Assembly: GCA_041671045.1 (NCBI GenBank)
Contig: JBAZCF010000008.1
Coordinates: 82,156 to 146,155, forward strand
DNA length: 64,000 nt
Origin: Parachlamydiales bacterium
Lineage (GTDB): Bacteria; Chlamydiota; Chlamydiia; Chlamydiales; JABDDJ01
Direction: 5' to 3'
The notes under the pieces are model-generated. The model was not told where the DNA came from. It ran no database searches and was given only the letters and a program-made list of their open reading frames with translations. This document shows positions 34,353-43,239 of the stretch, piece after piece (the first letter of the stretch is position 1; each line of letters begins with the position of its first letter). The position numbers and the translations under genes are program-made.

Positions 34353-36290
34353 TCAATGGATCACATAGATCACGTCATCCTTCTCAAGGATAATAGAGGA
34401 ATCGATCGTCGTAAGCGTTTCCTGTCCTCTCTTTAATGCCACAACAAGGTTGGTCTTTTCCGTTTTTTTCCAATCGTGGATCGATTTGCCTTGATAAGGA
34501 CTATTTTCAGCAATACGAAAGGATTTTATAGGACTATTCTCGTTCGTTTTGGGAGCTTGTTCCTGGAGAGTATCAGGAACATACTGCATTCTAAGAAGAT
34601 TATATCCTTCCAATAAGGAAGTTGCGAAGATCTTTTGAATCTTTTCACGCTCTACGCCATACGTTTGTAGAACACGTGTAAAAACTTCTACCGCAGATCC
34701 ATATTCATCCGGAATCACATCGTCAGCGCCCAAGCTGTACAAATACTTAACTTCTTGCACATAGCGTGTACGTACAATGAGGTAGACGGAATGATTTATC
34801 TGCTTCACTTTCTTCACTATTCGCACAGATCCGACGGGATCATTGATCACGACAGCGACAACTTTAGCATCGTGGATCTTCACATGTTCAAGAACGCTGT
34901 CATGCGATGCATCCCCATAATGGATTGGCTCACCTTTCAGATGTTCTTGTCGTACTGTTACAGCATTCATCTCGACAATAACATAAGGGATGCCGCTATC
35001 TTTGCATGATTTTGCCAAGGCACGCCCTGCCAGTCCAAAACCGATAATAATGACATGGTCTTTGAGAGCACTTACAGGCATTTCTTTGGGCGGCGCAAAA
35101 CCGACTTTATACCTGCGAGGCAAGGGTAATGCATCTAGAAGCCCTGCCCATACGTGAGCATAGTTGATCAACCAAGGAGTCAAAGCGATAGATAGGATGG
35201 CTACAGCCAAAAACAATTGATATTCAAATGGTTTGGTGATCCCATTATCTGAGCCGACTTTTGCTAATACAAAAGAGAACTCACTGATTTGCGCCAAAGT
35301 GATACCCATCCATGCTGCAGTCCTAAGCGGTAAACCAGCAATCATCCCTGCTAGAGTAGCCATAGTGGATTTTACAGCAATGACGACTAGAGCTAAGGCA
35401 ATGATAATAATCGGATGTTCTGCGACAAATCTGACATCGAGCAGCATACCTACCGAAATGAAGAAAAAGCTTGTAAAAAGCTCCTGGAAGGGTGTGATAT
35501 CGCTGATCGCTTCATGGCTGAAATCTGATTGGGAAATAATTAGTCCTGCAAGAAATGCTCCAAGAGACAAGGACAAACCGGCTAATTGTGAGAACCATGC
35601 CACAGAAAGACAGATACTAAATATCGTCAGCAGGAACAACTCTCTATTACGAGTACGCGCTACCCTATACAAAAGGACAGGAACCAGCCAAGAGGCTGCT
35701 GCAAAAACACCTACGATAATGGCTATCCCTTTTAAAGCGCTGTAAAGCAAGTCAAGATTGAAATTCATTTCTGCGCCGGCTAATACCGGTGTGATCAGCA
35801 TCATAGGAACGGCACAGAAATCTTGGAAAATTAGGGTAGCGAGTGTGCCCCTTCCGTGCGGGGTATCGGACTCTCCTTTCTGAACCAGCATTTTCAGTAC
35901 TACGGCAGTACTGCTCAAAGCTAATACGCAACCCAGAAATACCGCCTCTCCAGGCAAGCAGCCTAGCATGCGAGCCACAAGATATCCGCCTAGCATTGTC
36001 AGTCCGACTTGTGCTCCGCCGCCCACAAGAAACAACCTTTTCATCTCGATGATCTTTTTAATGGAAACTTCCATACCGATCGTAAAGAGCAGTAGAATGA
36101 TTCCCACATTTGCCATGGACTGTACATCTTCCACATTCTGCACAAAACCAAACCCGTAAGGGCCGCAAATAATTCCAGTGAGTAGAAAACCTACGACTGC
36201 AGGAATCCGTGCGCGATAACATAGCAACAGAACAGCAATGGAAAGTGCAAATATAACTAGAAACTCATCAATGAGGGGTATATGTTCCAT
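34353..36290 (-). CDS. KefB-type monovalent cation:proton antiporter (CPA2) with TrkA domains
   Basis: A 645-residue inner-membrane protein. Residues 1-390 form about 12 helices of the Na_H_Exchanger fold (VGFLLTGIICGPYGFG; LALSSTAVVLKML; LGAFLAGLIISQSDFSHE). An RCK/TrkA-N domain follows (HVIIIGFGLAGRALAKSCKDSG, about residues 415-530), and the chain ends with a TrkA-C domain. This is the architecture of KefB/KefC-type K+ efflux systems or related Na+/H+ antiporters; ion choice cannot be told. Its ATG lies 23 nt inside the end of the protease gene, so it is translated from the tex-protease transcript. Confidence 0.92.
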   Translation of the reverse strand: MEHIPLIDEFLVIFALSIAVLLLCYRARIPAVVGFLLTGIICGPYGFGFVQNVEDVQSMANVGIILLLFTIGMEVSIKKIIEMKRLFLVGGGAQVGLTMLGGYLVARMLGCLPGEAVFLGCVLALSSTAVVLKMLVQKGESDTPHGRGTLATLIFQDFCAVPMMLITPVLAGAEMNFNLDLLYSALKGIAIIVGVFAAASWLVPVLLYRVARTRNRELFLLTIFSICLSVAWFSQLAGLSLSLGAFLAGLIISQSDFSHEAISDITPFQELFTSFFFISVGMLLDVRFVAEHPIIIIALALVVIAVKSTMATLAGMIAGLPLRTAAWMGITLAQISEFSFVLAKVGSDNGITKPFEYQLFLAVAILSIALTPWLINYAHVWAGLLDALPLPRRYKVGFAPPKEMPVSALKDHVIIIGFGLAGRALAKSCKDSGIPYVIVEMNAVTVRQEHLKGEPIHYGDASHDSVLEHVKIHDAKVVAVVINDPVGSVRIVKKVKQINHSVYLIVRTRYVQEVKYLYSLGADDVIPDEYGSAVEVFTRVLQTYGVEREKIQKIFATSLLEGYNLLRMQYVPDTLQEQAPKTNENSPIKSFRIAENSPYQGKSIHDWKKTEKTNLVVALKRGQETLTTIDSSIILEKDDVIYVIH

Positions 36291-37920
36291 GAATCAATTC
36301 ATCCAGTATTTTTGTCACATATTTTTTGTAAGTTTTATACTGGCATTGCAGGTCATGATCCGTCAAGGAATATAATACATCCGGCGTAACACCCAAATTT
36401 TCAATAGGTTGTAAATTATCTCTTATCCCCATTGAAATAGTAATATGATAACTGCGGATTCCAAAGGGATTGATATGAGACAAGGTTAGGAACATACCGC
36501 CCGCCCCGGCAGTCCTCTCTCCGAAAATGACAGCACGCTGATTATCTTGTAATAGGGCGGGTAAAAAATCTGCGGCTGAAAAAGAAAGGCAGTTAGTAAG
36601 TACAAGGATAGGCTTTGTATAAATTATGGAATGAGGAGGAATAGCCCGGATGCCATAGATCGGAAAAGGGTCAGAAATCCATTTACCTGCGTTCCATTCG
36701 TTTTCTACAAAACGTAAATAGTCTATCAAAAAGCGGCGCGTCTCCATATTGACAGGGTAGCCGTCGCGTGTAAGACCTATGATTTTTTGAACTTCCGGCA
36801 CTGATTGAGCTTTTTCTAGCAGCGGAAGGGTTGTCGCTGCCATTGCAGCTTCGTGATGTGTCAGAGAAAGCTTATGACCGGGTTTAATCAAGGGCTTAGG
36901 AGAAAGCATGGCGGCTAAAGCATCTGCATAGAGAGGAGATCCACCGGGATTGTTGGTTACATCCAAAACTAAGGCATCGGCATACTGCTCATAAAACTCT
37001 ATCAGCTTTTCAAAATATGCCACATCTGAAGCATTCCCCCTAAAATGGGAAATACGAATATACCCCCCTAGCTTATTGTCGGGTAATTCAAATAAATATG
37101 TATGAAAGGGATATTCTTTGCCTGCTACCCAACGTAGAGGACCTAATTCAGGAACAAAACCTTTCCGTCCTCCTATGGATTCAAAACTTGTATGAAAATC
37201 TTTTACACCCTCGTAACAAGGTAAGATGCTTTTTTTTGAGAAGAGCTGTTCATCTAAGCCTTTTCTATAGGTGATTCTCTCAGGTGTGTTTTCCCAAGGG
37301 ATAAGATAGGAAGCAACTTTTTGCGTCAGGTAATGCCTAACTGTTATACTTACCTCCCCTCTGAAAATTTCATGACCTAACATCCCTTTACGGTGAGTGA
37401 GGGCCTGAGAAGCTAAGGCATTATCTGTCAATGGATTGCCGCCGCAAAAGTATGAATGCTTAATTTTGTCGACAAAATCACTGACAGGTTTATCATCCCA
37501 AAGTAGGATTTCGTCCCCTATTGCCAACGGATATTCATCGGGCGAAAGTTTTTTTGTATCTATATAGGCAATCAGATATTTGTTATGGACGGGTTTGACT
37601 TTGAAGGGTAATTCCGCTTCTTCAGTGGAGTAGAAGAAGACGTCCATATGATAATCGCGAAAAGAATTAAAAAGTCTTTTAACGATATGCTGAAATTGCT
37701 TTACGGTAGGATTTTTCAGTTCGTCTACAGCATCTTTAGCTTTCCCAACTTCCTCCTCCAAACTAAAGTTAAAGTGCTCTTTCTTCCATTCGTTCAGAGC
37801 ATAACGTGTTTCGAATACAGATTTTAAAATATCCAGCTGCAGCTTCATCTGGCTCTGCATGGAGGAACCCTCCAAACTTAAAGCGAAGATAAAGCACAGC
37901 AGCTGAAATATGATGCGCAT
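36268..37920 (-). CDS. CPAF-like secreted S41 serine protease
   Basis: A 550-residue homologue of the chlamydial protease-like activity factor (C. trachomatis CPAF, about 600 residues). I chose the ATG at 37920, which gives a signal peptide (MRIIFQLLCFIFALSLEGSS); the frame also allows a TTG at 37935. The catalytic residues have counterparts: His in FRDYHMDVFF (about residue 91), Ser in SFSAADFLPALLQDNQRAV with the following GERTAGAGG, and Glu in PIENLGVTPD. In Chlamydia CPAF is exported, self-activates and cleaves host and bacterial proteins; target specificity here is unknown. It lies 1 nt past the tex stop and overlaps the antiporter. Confidence 0.88.
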   Translation of the reverse strand: MRIIFQLLCFIFALSLEGSSMQSQMKLQLDILKSVFETRYALNEWKKEHFNFSLEEEVGKAKDAVDELKNPTVKQFQHIVKRLFNSFRDYHMDVFFYSTEEAELPFKVKPVHNKYLIAYIDTKKLSPDEYPLAIGDEILLWDDKPVSDFVDKIKHSYFCGGNPLTDNALASQALTHRKGMLGHEIFRGEVSITVRHYLTQKVASYLIPWENTPERITYRKGLDEQLFSKKSILPCYEGVKDFHTSFESIGGRKGFVPELGPLRWVAGKEYPFHTYLFELPDNKLGGYIRISHFRGNASDVAYFEKLIEFYEQYADALVLDVTNNPGGSPLYADALAAMLSPKPLIKPGHKLSLTHHEAAMAATTLPLLEKAQSVPEVQKIIGLTRDGYPVNMETRRFLIDYLRFVENEWNAGKWISDPFPIYGIRAIPPHSIIYTKPILVLTNCLSFSAADFLPALLQDNQRAVIFGERTAGAGGMFLTLSHINPFGIRSYHITISMGIRDNLQPIENLGVTPDVLYSLTDHDLQCQYKTYKKYVTKILDELIHGTYTPH

Positions 37921-37921
37921 G

Positions 37922-40114
37922 TCAGAGATTTGCAAAAGGATTATGGGACGGTTTTTTGGGTGAAGCCTGAGCAGGGGCCTTTTGGCTTTTAATGACCGCT
38001 ACACCTGTTTTGCGTGTTAGAGAGATGCGTTTTCTCCCTTTATCCACCTCTAACACTTTGACGGTCACTTTTTGCCCTACTGAAACCTCTTGGGATGGGT
38101 CTTTAACATAATGGTCCGCAAGCTCCGAGATATGCAACAGCCCATCTTGATGTACCCCAATATCGACAAAAGCCCCGAATGCTGTAACATTAGTTATGAC
38201 TCCCTCAAGCTGCATTCCGGGTGTTACATCGTCTATAGTTCTGACATCCTGACGGAATTTAGGCGGTTCGAAGACTGCTCTCGGATCACGGCCGGGCTTG
38301 CGTAATTCGTCTAAGATATCCCTCAATGTGGGCTCTCCCACATCTCCTTGTACATATTTTTTGATGTCGATTTTTGCAATAAGGCCCTGATTACCTATTA
38401 AACTGACAGTTTGAACACCTATATCTTGGGCCATTTTTTCAACCAACGGATATCTTTCAGGGTGGACAGCTGAAGCGTCTAGCGGATTCTCACCTTGATG
38501 CAATCTTAGAAAGCCTGCTGCTTGCAGAAAGGTTTTAGGACCGAAACCACCCACTTTCAATAGCTGGTTGCGTGATCTAAAGACGCCTTCCGATTCGCGA
38601 TGACGCACTATTTTTTCAGCTAAGGAAGGTCCAATTCCTGCCACATAGGAGAGTAATGGCGCACTTGCTGTATTCAGCTCCACACCGACATTATTTACAC
38701 AAGACTCTACAACTTCTGTCAATTTCTGTTGTAAAAGCGGCTGGTGTACATCGTGTTGATACTGGCCTACCCCAATGGATTTGGGATCTACTTTTACCAG
38801 TTCTGCCAATGGATCTTGCAATCTACGTGCTATGGAGATTGCGCCGCGTATCGTCAAATCAAGATCTGGAAACTCCTGGCGTGCAATATCAGAGGCGCTA
38901 TACACACTCGCACCGGCTTCACTGACCATGACAATAATAGTCTCAAATGAACAGTTCTTTATGACTTCCAGAATGAAAGTTTCGGTTTCGCGGGAGGCTG
39001 TTCCGTTACCGATTGCAATAGCAAAAGGTTTGTGCTTATTTAAGAAGGCTTTTAATTTTGTTTCATCGGGATTATGCAAGTAGAAGGTCATTGTCTCTAA
39101 GAATTTTCCGGCAGCATTCACACTGGCACATTTGCAGCCTGTCCTTAAACCCGGATCAATCCCAACAACTGTTTTTTCCCCTAAGGGAGCCGCCATCAAA
39201 AGTTGGCCCAGATTGTCGGAAAATACTTTTACAGCCTCTTGATCAGCTTCCATCTTTTTTTGCACCCGTACATCCGTTTCTAGGCTAGGCAGTAGGAGCC
39301 TTTTTAAGGAATCGCGTAAGGCGAGCTCTAGCTGCTCTGCAAAGGGAGATGCTTTTTTAAGCCCTGCATAATGTTTTAAATACTCAAGGATTTCTGCTTC
39401 GGGAACGTCAATTTGCATCAACAAGACATCTTCAGCTTCTCCTCTCCTAATGGCTAGATAACGGTGAGAAGGAATTTTACTTAAAGGTTCGTTAAACTCA
39501 AAATACTGCTGGAACTTAGCGCCTTCGGTCTCTTTCCCGCTAAGTACTTTAGATGTCACAATCCCTTTTTCAAAAAAGATGGAACGTATTTGGCTGCGAA
39601 TTGCTGCGATCTCCGCAAAGTTTTCTGCCACAATATCACGCGCTCCTGCTAGGGCATCTTGAGAATTTTCTACGCCTTTAGCGCTATCAATAAAACTCTC
39701 CGCTGTCTGTAACATATCTACCCCCACAGTCTGAGCTATAATGAAAGCAGCTAAGGGTTCTAAGCCCTTTTCCCTTGCGATCATAGCGCGTGTTCTTCTT
39801 TTCGGTTTATAGGGTAGATAGATATCTTCTAATTCTTGTTTAGTTGTGCACTTCAACAGACCCGCTTTAATCTGATCTGTTAATTTCCCCTGGGATTCAA
39901 TAGATTGAATTATCACTTCTCTTCGTTCATAAAAATCTTTTAAATAGGCATCTCTGTCTTGAATCGCTCTGATAGCAACTTCGTCCAAATTTCCTGTCGC
40001 CTCTTTACGGTATCTTGCAATGAAGGGTACAGTATTCCCTTCTCCAAAAAGATTTAGCACGGCTTTTACTGATGCTTCCGGCAAAGAAAGTTCTGCTGCT
40101 ATTTGTTTTATCAT
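37922..40114 (-). CDS. tex: Tex-like RNA-binding transcription accessory protein
   Basis: A 730-residue cytoplasmic protein with the standard Tex order. The Tex N-terminal helical domain (LSLPEASVKAVLNLFGEGNTVPFIARYRKEATG) is followed by the YqgF/RNase H-like domain (VVGIDPGLRTGCKCASV), HhH motifs (LLSYVAGIGPSLAEKIVRHRESEG; KVGGFGPKTFLQAAGFLRL) and a C-terminal S1 domain (GMQLEGVITNVTAFGAFVDIGVHQDGLLHISELA). Tex is a broadly conserved RNA-binding factor acting in transcription and RNA handling. It is first in the tex-CPAF-antiporter run. Confidence 0.94.
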   Translation of the reverse strand: MIKQIAAELSLPEASVKAVLNLFGEGNTVPFIARYRKEATGNLDEVAIRAIQDRDAYLKDFYERREVIIQSIESQGKLTDQIKAGLLKCTTKQELEDIYLPYKPKRRTRAMIAREKGLEPLAAFIIAQTVGVDMLQTAESFIDSAKGVENSQDALAGARDIVAENFAEIAAIRSQIRSIFFEKGIVTSKVLSGKETEGAKFQQYFEFNEPLSKIPSHRYLAIRRGEAEDVLLMQIDVPEAEILEYLKHYAGLKKASPFAEQLELALRDSLKRLLLPSLETDVRVQKKMEADQEAVKVFSDNLGQLLMAAPLGEKTVVGIDPGLRTGCKCASVNAAGKFLETMTFYLHNPDETKLKAFLNKHKPFAIAIGNGTASRETETFILEVIKNCSFETIIVMVSEAGASVYSASDIARQEFPDLDLTIRGAISIARRLQDPLAELVKVDPKSIGVGQYQHDVHQPLLQQKLTEVVESCVNNVGVELNTASAPLLSYVAGIGPSLAEKIVRHRESEGVFRSRNQLLKVGGFGPKTFLQAAGFLRLHQGENPLDASAVHPERYPLVEKMAQDIGVQTVSLIGNQGLIAKIDIKKYVQGDVGEPTLRDILDELRKPGRDPRAVFEPPKFRQDVRTIDDVTPGMQLEGVITNVTAFGAFVDIGVHQDGLLHISELADHYVKDPSQEVSVGQKVTVKVLEVDKGRKRISLTRKTGVAVIKSQKAPAQASPKKPSHNPFANL

Positions 40115-40235
40115 CGTAATTTTGCCTCCGTAGATAGAATGTGGTAAATATACGCGACAGGAGGATTATTATCCCACTAAAGATAGGACGAAATTAAGAC
40201 GCAATCATAGGCAGAACTACAGGGCAGATATTTGG

Positions 40236-40270
40236 CCTCTTTCAAAATTTCAATCGAATTTCGAAAGAGG
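40236..40270. repeat. Palindromic hairpin in the tex/hydrolase intergenic region
   Basis: CCTCTTTC (40236-40243) pairs with GAAAGAGG (40263-40270), and AATT pairs with AATT inside. It lies in the 294-bp gap between divergently transcribed tex and the hydrolase, where a terminator would not be expected. No T-run follows. Its function is unknown. Confidence 0.6.
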
Positions 40271-40408
40271 TCTATTAATCTTTTCTAGATTTTCTACTAC
40301 AATAAGCCTCGTTTCAAACTATTAAATTAAAACCTGATTGCTAAAAATTTTCGGTATACCTACCTTCAATTTTGAAATAGAATAACTTAAATTACCCTAA
40401 CGGAAAAA

Positions 40409-41140
40409 ATGCTGGAAGAAACACTTACGTATTATGTAAGAGATACCGCCTGTAAAGGTTTTTTAGCTTACGATAATACCATCGAGGAGCAAAGACCTGG
40501 TATTATCATTGCTCCGGCTTGGCGCGGCTTGGATGATTTCGCAAAGGGCAAAGCACGTGAACTTGCACGTTTAGGCTACGCCGTCTTAGCTGCTGATATC
40601 TATGGAAACGGTACAAAAGCGCACAACGATGAAGAAGCGGCCAAGCTCATGACCCCTCTTTTCCTCGATAGAAAATTACTTCAAGAAAGGATTCAAGGAG
40701 CCTACCGCGCCCTTTTACAATGCCCTGCATGCAGCGAGGATATTGGCGCCATAGGCTTTTGCTTCGGTGGGCTTACTGTGATCGAGCTTCTTAGATCCGG
40801 TACACCCGTTAAAGGTGTTGTCAGTTTTCATGGAGTACTCGGAAACACTTTCTACGGTGAAACTGCACATACAGTTCCCATAGCATCCAAAATAATAGGA
40901 TCCATACTTCTCCTACACGGACATGACGATCCTCTTGTTTCTAAGGATGATATTACCTCTCTACAAAATGAGTTAACTTCAGCAAAGGTCGACTGGCAAA
41001 TGCATATTTATGGAAACACTTCGCACGCATTTACAAACCCAAATGCTAATGACACCGCTCACGGGCTTGTATATAATCAGAAGGCTGCACTACGATCTTG
41101 GAAATCGATGCAGAATTTTTTTAAAGAAGTCTTCCCATAA
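40409..41140 (+). CDS. Dienelactone hydrolase family protein
   Basis: A 243-residue alpha/beta hydrolase. The nucleophile is the Cys in AIGFCFGGLTV, as in dienelactone hydrolases. The acid Asp is in LLLHGHDDPLVS and the His in YGNTSHAFTNPNA. GIIIAPAWRGLDDFAKGKARELARLGYAVLAADIYG is the usual oxyanion-hole region. The natural substrate is unknown in most bacteria outside chloroaromatic degraders. It is followed 5 nt later by the TMEM14-like gene. No clear ribosome-binding site beyond CGGAAAAA. Confidence 0.9.
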   Translation: MLEETLTYYVRDTACKGFLAYDNTIEEQRPGIIIAPAWRGLDDFAKGKARELARLGYAVLAADIYGNGTKAHNDEEAAKLMTPLFLDRKLLQERIQGAYRALLQCPACSEDIGAIGFCFGGLTVIELLRSGTPVKGVVSFHGVLGNTFYGETAHTVPIASKIIGSILLLHGHDDPLVSKDDITSLQNELTSAKVDWQMHIYGNTSHAFTNPNANDTAHGLVYNQKAALRSWKSMQNFFKEVFP

Positions 41141-41145
41141 GGATC

Positions 41146-41490
41146 ATGAATACTATGAACTCACTCAAACCTCTTGTTATACTTTTATACACTGTACTAC
41201 TTTTTGTCGGCGGAATTATAGGTTTTGCTAAAACAGGAAGTTACATTTCCATTATTACTGCCACAAGCTTCACTCTACTATTATTGCTTTCTCTATGGGC
41301 AGCGCGTTCAGGTTATCGTTGGGGCATGCCGTTAACATGGACGTGCCTTTTATTATTGACAGCTTTTTTCGGATACCGTTTCTCCCTGACCGGTGCTTTT
41401 ATGCCGGCCGGACTGATGCTTATCCTGGGTGCTGTTACCATAGGCTTTTTGTTTTATAAAGGTAATAATCCACTATTAAAAGATACGTAA
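41146..41490 (+). CDS. TMEM14-family (UPF0136) membrane protein
   Basis: A 114-residue protein with four hydrophobic helices and the small-residue-rich pattern FVGGIIGFAKTGSYISIITATSF typical of the TMEM14/UPF0136 family. Bacterial members have no established function. It is coupled to the upstream hydrolase gene (5-nt gap, AAGGAT before the ATG). Confidence 0.8.
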   Translation: MNTMNSLKPLVILLYTVLLFVGGIIGFAKTGSYISIITATSFTLLLLLSLWAARSGYRWGMPLTWTCLLLLTAFFGYRFSLTGAFMPAGLMLILGAVTIGFLFYKGNNPLLKDT

Positions 41491-41535
41491 GTATCTTTTA
41501 ATTAATCCCTGCCCTTGGGCAGAAGGAGGGTATGT

Positions 41536-43230
41536 ATGGCTGCTGTAGATACGGTAACGTCAAGCGAGCCCTATCTTTTAAGAGGTACCATTCAGCACCC
41601 TCCTATCAAGAAAAAGCCTTTAACATATGAAGTCCTCTTAGAAAACCCTCTTCAAGGTCCTTTTAATTCCTTTCAACTAAAAGTCTCCTGCTATTTGGAT
41701 AAATTTAGTAAAAAAGGGTTGTTCTCAAAGACGGAAGACCTTTCGAGAGTCCCTATAACATTTCTGGATACCAAATCTAACAAAGAAAAAACGGCCTACC
41801 TTCAAAAAAAAGAGACTGAATTTAACCCGCCTTTACTCGCTGAATTGAAACTATCCAACCCCGATCCGAACAAAGAACTAACTCTCCCCCCTACCGAACA
41901 CTATTTCAATCGCAAAGTTAAGAATAGTAAAACTGTAGGGGGAATACCCTCAGAAGAAATAGATAGATTACTCCCAATTCTTAATACCCTTCGCACGGCA
42001 TTACCATCCAGCAATAGGGTTCACATCTATGATTTAACGTTTAAATATAGGAAGATGCAATTATGCATCGATAGCAGACCTGATGGATTGGACCCCTTTA
42101 TCATATTAAAAACAATCGGTGATGGCACCTCAAAAGTTGTTTATGAAGGAATAGACCTGCGCTCAAAAAAGATCGTAGCCTATTCTTTCACAGACCTTCG
42201 TGATGAATATTCTGAAGAAGGTGTCTTGGTCCATGATAGATACGTACCGGCTGTGCTGGAACAGGACGTCATCCGCAAAATATCCCAAGTCGGAAGGCAT
42301 CCTAATTTTATCCGTTACTATCAAATTGGTTCTCTGTATGTGAGATCCCCTAACAGCAAAATAGATGTGCCCACAATGATCGCCATGATGAATATTCAAG
42401 ACCAAGGCGACCTCTTCAATAACCTGATGAATAAAAAGGTTGTATTTACCCCAAAGGAGTTTGTTAAAATCTTGATTGATGCCTTCAAAGGCATTGCCTT
42501 CCTGCATGCACAGGGACTAGTACATAAAGACATAAAATTAGAAAATTTATTCCTGCATAGGTCAAAAAAGGGCGTGCTTAAGTTAAAAATTGGTGATTTT
42601 GGCTTTACAGGCCTCGAAGGGAAAATCTGCGGTTCTGCTTCCTACATTGGTCCTGAAATCGTTTATGAAATCAGTGGTTTCCGTGAAATAGCCAATGCAA
42701 AAAAAGAACGCCCTCTTATATCTTACGATCCACAAAAACTCTATACACCTGCATCCGATGTTTATGCTTTAAGCGTAGTTCTTTATGGACTTTCTACAAG
42801 AATGTTCCCTCTTTTAAGCCAGTCTATGAACTGGATGACTAAATCAAACTTAAAAACGGACAAGTATTTGGATACGCTCCAATACATTGTAAACTATACT
42901 AAAAACAATCCTCAACAGCTATCGGTCGAGATTCCCGATCCCTATGCATGTACAATTTCTCAAGAGCTAAAGCTTATGCCCACGCCCGTACGATTAAAAT
43001 TCTCAGCCATGAAAATTGCTCCTCCCCTGCAGTTATCTCTTAAAGCCCCCAAATTAAATGACATCTATATCAGCGCTTCAAAAGCAGAACCCGCAGAACG
43101 AATGTCAGCTATTGAGATAGCGAAATGCTTGCATGACTACAGAAAAAATATCTATAGTGAAATTACGACACTGAGAGCACAAATAGTTGAAATAAAAAAT
43201 ACCTACTTTAAATCCATGCACCTCTATTAA
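41536..43230 (+). CDS. Protein kinase-like protein, atypical (beta3 lysine missing)
   Basis: A 564-residue protein. I chose the ATG at 41536 because AAGGAGG sits about 8 nt upstream; an upstream TTG frame exists. Residues about 190-460 form an STYKc-like kinase domain: GDGTSKVVYEGID (Gly loop), VHKDIKLENLF (catalytic loop, Asp and Asn present), IGDFGF (DFG Asp present) and SASYIGPEIV (activation segment). The 'VAIK' position reads IVAYSFTD, so the beta3 Lys is absent; it could be a pseudokinase or use another Lys. The N-terminal 185 residues are unassigned. It is co-transcribed with the next gene; export to the host is an inference. Confidence 0.8.
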   Translation: MAAVDTVTSSEPYLLRGTIQHPPIKKKPLTYEVLLENPLQGPFNSFQLKVSCYLDKFSKKGLFSKTEDLSRVPITFLDTKSNKEKTAYLQKKETEFNPPLLAELKLSNPDPNKELTLPPTEHYFNRKVKNSKTVGGIPSEEIDRLLPILNTLRTALPSSNRVHIYDLTFKYRKMQLCIDSRPDGLDPFIILKTIGDGTSKVVYEGIDLRSKKIVAYSFTDLRDEYSEEGVLVHDRYVPAVLEQDVIRKISQVGRHPNFIRYYQIGSLYVRSPNSKIDVPTMIAMMNIQDQGDLFNNLMNKKVVFTPKEFVKILIDAFKGIAFLHAQGLVHKDIKLENLFLHRSKKGVLKLKIGDFGFTGLEGKICGSASYIGPEIVYEISGFREIANAKKERPLISYDPQKLYTPASDVYALSVVLYGLSTRMFPLLSQSMNWMTKSNLKTDKYLDTLQYIVNYTKNNPQQLSVEIPDPYACTISQELKLMPTPVRLKFSAMKIAPPLQLSLKAPKLNDIYISASKAEPAERMSAIEIAKCLHDYRKNIYSEITTLRAQIVEIKNTYFKSMHLY

Positions 43231-43239
43231 GGAGCTAAT

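Noticed and set aside
35233..35745. 170-codon plus-strand ORF inside the antiporter gene
   Set aside because: It is antisense to an intact, motif-bearing membrane protein. Long antisense frames are common opposite hydrophobic coding sequence.
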